Below are positions 63,730 to 64,000 of a DNA stretch of 64,000 nucleotides, piece by piece (the stretch's first letter is position 1; each line of letters starts with the position of its first letter). The DNA is taken from NCBI GenBank assembly GCA_958450365.1, contig CAUEEP010000690.1, positions 1 to 64,000 of the forward strand, read 5' to 3'. Source of the DNA: Mesorhabditis belari (taxonomy: Eukaryota > Nematoda > Chromadorea > Rhabditida > Rhabditidae). The notes below the pieces were generated by a model. It was not told the origin of the DNA and made no database searches. It was given only the letters and a program-made list of their open reading frames with translations. Made by a program: the position numbers and the translations under genes.

Positions 63730-64000
63730 TGCAAGGTGAAATCTTCTTCATGTTATTTCTTTTTGATGTTGACATAAAAGTTGTTTCAGTGGGAAAAAGT
63801 TTCCAAATCGCGATATCCGCAAAATACCGTTTTGAGAATCTCCGGTTGAGTCCTTGGAAAAGCTCAGAAACTAGAGCTTTTTAAATTTGCAAGCGATCAT
63901 TTTGTAGAGGAAGAATTAGGCTTTCTTTAAAAAAAAGATCAGCTCGATTGGACCCTTTGCTTGCTAAAAGAAATTTCGAATTCATTTCATTTTCATTCCC
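63730..64000. other. Inverted counterpart of 35340-35580
   Basis: Sequence such as GGGAAAAAGTTTCCAAATCG and GAGTCCTTGGAAAAGCTCAG is the complement of 35400-35520. It belongs to the 3' flank of the zinc-ribbon-like gene. No gene called. Confidence 0.55.

Overview
The window reads as AT-rich nuclear DNA from a nematode, most likely a rhabditid (inference; no rRNA, spliced leader or other species marker is present). Support comes from short introns of about 45-100 bp with GTAAGT/GTGAGT/GTTTGT donors and TTTTCAG acceptors, an expanded F-box-like family, many Tc1/mariner and piggyBac relics, and a heat-shock promoter with a small-HSP-like first exon. There is no bacterial-type gene organisation.

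The dominant content is one family, here called the F-box/SD-tail family. At least sixteen copies or fragments lie on both strands between 10 and 62 kb. A full copy has an upstream block of about 0.5 kb that is repeated between copies and ends in a TTTTCAG acceptor just before the ATG. Then come an F-box-like N-terminus, a middle region of about 250 residues with no family I recognise, an Arg/Ser/Asp tail of very variable length, and a fixed C-terminal block. Open full-length copies are at 12274, 17878(-), 31573, 37324(-), 45245 and 53845(-); the copy at 26453(-) has lost its first ATG. The others are truncated, frameshifted or fused to other sequence. In most copies a second, homologous terminal coding segment (ending in FFAKNVPVEI) follows the stop codon by about 40 bp and has its own acceptor, which suggests alternative 3' ends.

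Region by region: 0-5.3 kb holds a decayed, intron-containing glutathionyl-hydroquinone reductase (Xi-class GST) gene interrupted by mariner debris, a 17-bp satellite and foldback elements. 5.3-11 kb holds small unrecognised coding pieces, a secreted-protein first exon, tRNA-like relics and an orphan heat-shock promoter. 11-28 kb is F-box copies with two TTAA-flanked piggyBac relics, three Tc1 relics and pieces of a membrane-protein gene. 28-46 kb holds F-box copies, two of three copies of a roughly 2-kb module with a small spliced minus-strand gene, a zinc-ribbon-like small gene, and the first of a duplicated pair of secreted cysteine-rich genes. 46-64 kb repeats these units: the second cysteine-rich gene (start codon lost), more F-box copies, an inverted copy of the 22.8-23.6 kb segment, the third 2-kb module and a second zinc-ribbon-like gene.

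The window therefore looks like a rapidly rearranging lineage-specific gene cluster in which promoters, exons and 3' ends of several small families have been duplicated, inverted and fused. The functions of the F-box/SD-tail, cysteine-rich and zinc-ribbon-like products are not known from the sequence.
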